DNA from: an uncultured Clostridia bacterium
GTDB lineage: Bacteria; Bacillota; Clostridia; TANB77; CAG-465
Assembly: GCA_934162655.1 (NCBI GenBank)
Contig: CAKPJL010000001.1
Span: forward strand, 51,799-115,798
Length of the DNA: 64,000 nt
Direction of reading: 5' to 3'
The translations under genes were made by a program, and so were the position numbers. This document shows, one piece after another, positions 60,741-64,000 of the stretch (position 1 is its first letter; every line of letters starts with the position of its first letter). Below the pieces are notes generated by a model. The model searched no databases and had not been told where the DNA came from. It saw only the letters and a list, made by a program, of their open reading frames with translations.

Positions 60741-61629
60741 CTTTCATGCCTCCTGTTGTTTTTAAAAATTCTTGCTCTATTGTGTCTTGTTTTTTTCCAA
60801 ATTCTATTATTTCAATACCATTTTCTACCAAGGTTTTAACTATATTTGATATATTTTTATCGTACTCAATTACAATTTTTTTGTCTTCTTCATAACATTT
60901 ACAAACCTTATTTAAGGCTTTAATAGCAGCTAAATTATTTCCTACTTTAAAATAATATAGATCGCCCTCTTTTTTTACTACATCATCAACCTTTACAATT
61001 TTTCCCTTGTCTATAATAGCAATTTTATCACATAATAATTGCATTTCACTAAGCATATGTGAAGAAACAAATATAGCAACATCTTTTTTATGTGCTAGAT
61101 TTTTCAATAAATTTCTCATATCCTTTATACCTGCTGGATCAAGTCCATTAGTTGGTTCATCTAGTATTAAAAGCTTTGGTTCGTGAAGCAATACTACTGC
61201 AAGTCCCAGCCTTTGTTTCATGCCAAGAGAATACTTTTTTACTTTATCATTTATTCTATCTTCAAGTCCAACTAGTTTTATTATTTCATCTACTTTATCT
61301 TTTCTTACATTACGTATCCTTGCAAGCATATTAATATTTTCTTTTCCAGTTAAGTAATCATATAAATCAGGACTTTCAACTATTGCACCTACATTTTCCA
61401 TCGCCTTTTTATAATCCTTTTTTATATCGTAATTATTTATTAAAATATTTCCGCTATCTAAACTTACAAGTCCTGTTATCATTTTTATTGTTGTAGTTTT
61501 ACCAGCCCCATTAGGGCCCAAAAAGCCATATATTTGACCTTCTTCTACTTTCAAAGATAAGTCATCTATTATTTTTCTTTTTCCATACTTCTTATTAACA
61601 TTTTTTATTTCTAATATAACATTTACCAT
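60727..61629 (-). CDS. ABC exporter ATP-binding protein (BcrA-like)
   Basis: 300 residues. Walker A GPNGAGKTT, signature YSLGMKQRLG, Walker B LLILDEPTNGLDP and switch SSHM. The sequence resembles bacitracin/lantibiotic-immunity ATPases. It overlaps the preceding gene by 7 nt and the permease by 14 nt. Start ATG follows AAGGGA. Confidence 0.88.
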   Translation of the reverse strand: MVNVILEIKNVNKKYGKRKIIDDLSLKVEEGQIYGFLGPNGAGKTTTIKMITGLVSLDSGNILINNYDIKKDYKKAMENVGAIVESPDLYDYLTGKENINMLARIRNVRKDKVDEIIKLVGLEDRINDKVKKYSLGMKQRLGLAVVLLHEPKLLILDEPTNGLDPAGIKDMRNLLKNLAHKKDVAIFVSSHMLSEMQLLCDKIAIIDKGKIVKVDDVVKKEGDLYYFKVGNNLAAIKALNKVCKCYEEDKKIVIEYDKNISNIVKTLVENGIEIIEFGKKQDTIEQEFLKTTGGMKDESN

Positions 61630-62267
61630 ACACTAATATCCCTTATTTCTTCATCAAAGGAGAATGATATAGGTTTACACATTGAATGCACTACAATTCT
61701 ATATTCCCCATTTATTTTAGTTATAATAAAGTATTCATAAACATAATCAGTTCCTACTTCACTTCTTACGCTTCCCTCATACTTTAAAGTTTCCTTATTA
61801 TATATATCATTTATTCTTGAAACTCTGTTGACTTCAAGCTTTATCTTTTGCATTACAAATATATAATTGTTACAAAATCTCATTTGATTATACTCATTTT
61901 TTTCTATGGCTAATGTCATGTTATATGTATTATATATATACTTTCCTTTTATTTGTTCATCAAGTCTTAAATCATAATCATTATAAATTTTTTGCCTTAA
62001 GTTTTCATCAGTTGTTAAATATTTATCTAGTTCTTGTCTTATTTCCTCTTTATATTTATCATACTTTGATTTATCTATAATTTTATTAATATCTCTATCT
62101 TCTTCATAAAGTAGACAATACTTATTATAAACCTTATAATATTCATTTAAAAAAGATACTATATTTTGTCTATCTTTTGCTTTAATATTCTCTTCATATA
62201 TTAAATAAAAAATCATACCAATTAAAGTTAATATTATTAGAATTATTCCTATATTTATTTTTTTCAT
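61623..62267 (-). CDS. Membrane-anchored hypothetical protein of the ABC unit
   Basis: 214 residues from the ATG at 62267 after GAGAGGA. One N-terminal membrane helix (about 5-24), a helical charged region (about 30-110) and a strand-rich C-terminal domain (TYNMTLAIEKNEYNQMRFC, TKINGEYRIVVHSM). No family recognised. Its end overlaps the ATPase gene, so it is translated with the exporter and may be an accessory or sensor protein. Confidence 0.6.
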   Translation of the reverse strand: MKKINIGIILIILTLIGMIFYLIYEENIKAKDRQNIVSFLNEYYKVYNKYCLLYEEDRDINKIIDKSKYDKYKEEIRQELDKYLTTDENLRQKIYNDYDLRLDEQIKGKYIYNTYNMTLAIEKNEYNQMRFCNNYIFVMQKIKLEVNRVSRINDIYNKETLKYEGSVRSEVGTDYVYEYFIITKINGEYRIVVHSMCKPISFSFDEEIRDISVW

Positions 62268-62360
62268 AATTTTCCTCTCATTAAATTTATTATACATTTA
62301 ATATATATCAAATTTTATATATTGTAAATATAAAATGTATTTTTTTGATATAAATAGTAT

Positions 62361-62396
62361 AAAAATAAAGCGGGGCATATGCCCCGCTTTATTTTT
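62361..62396. terminator. Perfect-palindrome terminator
   Basis: A 36-nt perfect palindrome, AAAAATAAAGCGGGGCAT joined to its complement, with a GC core unusual for this window. It overlaps the stop codon of the secreted-protein gene (minus) and can also stop transcription from the other side. Confidence 0.85.
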
Positions 62397-62835
62397 ATGA
62401 AACTGCTTGCCAAGTACCAACACCCATGTGAATGGTAGCAACATTTGCCCCAGAACCATTTACGGTGCATAATATCCTAATAGATGTATTAGTTGGGACA
62501 ACCAAATCCCTACATACATTTATAGTTTTGGGATCATCCATAGGTACAGTTGCACTTGTAATTGTTGTCCACCCGAAAAAACCATACTTTTGCACAACAA
62601 CATAAACACCAGTAGGAGTACCAGCTTTTGTATCTGCTCTAGCAGATATAGTCAACCTATTATTGTTTCCGGTTGAAAAAACATCACCCGAAAATGTTGC
62701 ACCGGTAATTACATCTCCGCCCTGATAAAAAGACTCTGCAAAAGTTGTAATCGAAAGACATGTAACTGATATAACCAGTATAAGTAACATGGTTAAACCC
62801 TTAAATATGCTTTTTCTTCCTAATCTCTTAGTCAT
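62395..62835 (-). CDS. Small secreted protein
   Basis: 146 residues with a classical signal peptide (about 1-34, FKGLTMLLILVISVTCLSITTFA, cleavage after TFA) and a mature part of about 110 residues that is beta-rich with many Gly, Thr and Ser (GGDVITGATFSGDVF, GVYVVVQKYGFFGWTTI). No Cys pair pattern beyond two Cys (CRDL, LCTV), which might form a disulfide. Base composition is less AT-rich than its neighbours. Own strong RBS AAGGAG and terminator. Confidence 0.7.
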   Translation of the reverse strand: MTKRLGRKSIFKGLTMLLILVISVTCLSITTFAESFYQGGDVITGATFSGDVFSTGNNNRLTISARADTKAGTPTGVYVVVQKYGFFGWTTITSATVPMDDPKTINVCRDLVVPTNTSIRILCTVNGSGANVATIHMGVGTWQAVS

Positions 62836-62861
62836 AATTTTTCTCCTTATCCGTGATAAAA

Positions 62862-62912
62862 TTAAGTAAACAAATTTAAATTATTTTTACAAGGTGCCCG
62901 AATCATGACCAT
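62862..62912 (-). CDS. Possible leader mini-ORF of the secreted-protein gene
   Basis: ATG at 62912 with a strong upstream AGAAAGGAG encodes MVMIRAPCKNNLNLFT and stops at 62862, 27 nt before the secreted-protein start. It could be a leader peptide or a chance ORF. Confidence 0.3.
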   Translation of the reverse strand: MVMIRAPCKNNLNLFT

Positions 62913-63077
62913 AAATAAACTCCTTTCTGCATTTTATTAAAAATTACAAGTAATAAAAGTATATAATATAATACAATTATATACAAATTTTTACATATTT
63001 CAATAAATATTTTTATTTTAGACTAAAATCGACAAAACTAGACTTTTATTGCATACGATAATTGTTATTTAGCCATA

Positions 63078-63432
63078 TTATTTATTGCTTTGATAACCAT
63101 ACAATTCATATTTTTCTAAATAATATTTTTCTCTCAACACCCAAGCATATATATTATATTGTTTATCTTTCTCTTTTTTTCAATTAAATATACTCTCATA
63201 CTAGCAAATGCTTTTTAATATCATAGTGTTTTAATTCATTATCATCTTTTCCAATTAGATAATTAATAATTGCAAGTTATAGTTCATATTATTTTCTTCA
63301 AAACATGAAGCTAACTAATGTTCTTCCACACCTATTCCTTAAAATTTTAGTCTTTTACCATTATATACTTTATTATTTATTTCATATGCATAAACCATAC
63401 ATTCACCACAAGGAAACTCTATTCCAAAATTT
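63078..63432 (-). pseudogene. Decayed gene with frameshifts
   Basis: Minus-strand fragments in changing frames: FGIEFPCGECMVYAYEIN (63430 area), GKDDNELKHYDIKK, FASMRVYLIEKK and KQYNIYAWVLREKYYLEKYE ending at a TAA (63080-63078). Together they look like one small protein broken by stop codons and frameshifts. I do not know its family. 62913-63077 and 63433-63552 hold only AT-rich sequence. Confidence 0.5.
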
Positions 63433-63552
63433 ATTATAGTTATTAAAAATGCTAATAACACTCAACTTATAAGTTCTATTAATACTATATCAAAGTAGAA
63501 ATCATTTTTTATTTATTTTTCTTCGTTTTACTCATATTTATATTCTATAAAG

Positions 63553-63894
63553 TTATTGTACATTTTCTATTTTTTTACATACAACTACAAATCTACCATC
63601 CTCTTGTGAATATTCACATGTGCTTAATGTTAAAAGTTGTTCTCCGTAATTGGCAGTTACTTTTGTATCATATATGCTCACTTTTTTAGCATTATTTACA
63701 AAATCATTATATTCTTGTTCATTATTAGCATTTACAAAATAATAATATCTAAAAACATTTTTCTCACTTTTATAATATACTCTTGAATAAAATACAGATA
63801 ATATTTCATATATACTATCATCTTTATTAGTAGTAAATTTTATCTTTTTATGTTGATTATAAAAATCTTCTTTTGCATATAATTAACCTCCCAT
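63553..63894 (-). pseudogene. Class B sortase remnant
   Basis: On the minus strand a continuous reading of about 108 residues, from LYAKEDFYNQHKKIKFTT to the stop at 63555-63553, matches the second half of sortase B: VFRYYYFV in the middle and the catalytic TLSTCEYS with the following Arg in DGRFVVV. Upstream an in-frame TAA and a compressed region (VIFMGG where GHNM is expected) break the gene, so the N-terminal half with the catalytic His is lost or scrambled. Confidence 0.75.
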
Positions 63895-64000
63895 AAAAAT
63901 TACTATAAATCTTTCAAACTACAAAATTGTAATTTGTCAATTACTCATATCTTTCTTCTGTTTGATAAATTCTATGTTATTTTTTTCTAAATCTTCAATA

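Overview
The window is AT-rich chromosomal DNA from a spore-forming, low-GC Gram-positive bacterium, most likely an anaerobic Clostridia-type member of the Bacillota. The evidence is a set of sporulation genes (spoIIP, spoVAC-spoVAD-spoVAE, yunB, a SPOCS/LysM coat-type protein and a CotF-like protein), a glmS ribozyme, Firmicutes-style recA/recX, asp23/amaP and rplU/rpmA loci, and -35/-10 promoters of TTGACA-N17-TATAAT type. I cannot name a species.

Layout. 1-4.4 kb (minus): the N-terminal part of topA, spoIIP, a DivIVA-like protein and a membrane-anchored WG-repeat-like protein. 4.5-6.9 kb (plus): spoVAC-D-E and two small spore-coat-like genes. 7.0-10.9 kb (minus): a six-gene run recA-recX-deoD-scpA-mrnC-orf behind a promoter with a probable SOS box. 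11-14.1 kb: an HD-EAL protein with a degenerate EAL half and a large unknown protein. 14.3-15.3 kb: rplM-rpsI. 15.3-19.4 kb (minus): yunB, the SPOCS/LysM protein and a zinc-ribbon membrane protein. 19.5-21.3 kb: ychF and a two-repeat unknown protein. 21.4-24.1 kb: two tRNA genes followed by an accessory patch with a truncated serine recombinase, an attenuator with a leader peptide, a histidine phosphatase and an alpha/beta hydrolase. 24.3-27.8 kb: small membrane proteins, a PHP phosphatase and a Ca2+/Na+ antiporter. 27.8-30.5 kb (minus): a three-gene ABC exporter behind a structured leader with a terminator and two overlapping mini-ORFs. 30.5-35 kb (minus): asp23-amaP-DUF2273-nusB-xseA-xseB and membrane genes. 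35-37.6 kb: alaS (short form), a HIT protein and a Tyr-rich membrane protein. 37.7-40 kb: a second ABC exporter. 40-48.2 kb: a TtcA-like enzyme, a surface protein, a dockerin-bearing glucosaminidase, glmS with its ribozyme, and a beta-CASP nuclease. 48.3-50.9 kb: rpmA-rplU, a transglutaminase-like protein and pth. 51-58.3 kb: an orphan VirD4/TraG-like ATPase, dinB with an SOS box like that of recA, two membrane-anchored unknowns and a tandem-HTH regulator. 58.4-62.8 kb: a structured non-coding stretch, ogt, a third ABC exporter and a small secreted protein. 62.9-64 kb: decayed DNA with remnants of a sortase B gene and another gene.

How the genes work together. Sporulation functions span forespore engulfment (SpoIIP), dipicolinate uptake (SpoVA) and coat or late assembly (YunB, SPOCS/LysM, CotF-like). 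RecA, RecX and DinB form a damage-response set that shares an operator-like 12-mer. Translation and RNA genes (rplM-rpsI, rplU-rpmA, alaS, pth, mrnC, a beta-CASP nuclease, ttcA-like, tRNAs) form the housekeeping background. The points most worth a second look are the attenuator leader of the COG4586-type ABC exporter, the orphan coupling-protein-like ATPase, the tandem-HTH regulator with an inverted repeat in its promoter, the short AlaRS, the L27 without a cleavable N-terminal extension, the dockerin autolysin, and the structured stretch at 58.4-58.6 kb. No CRISPR array, rRNA or complete mobile element is present.
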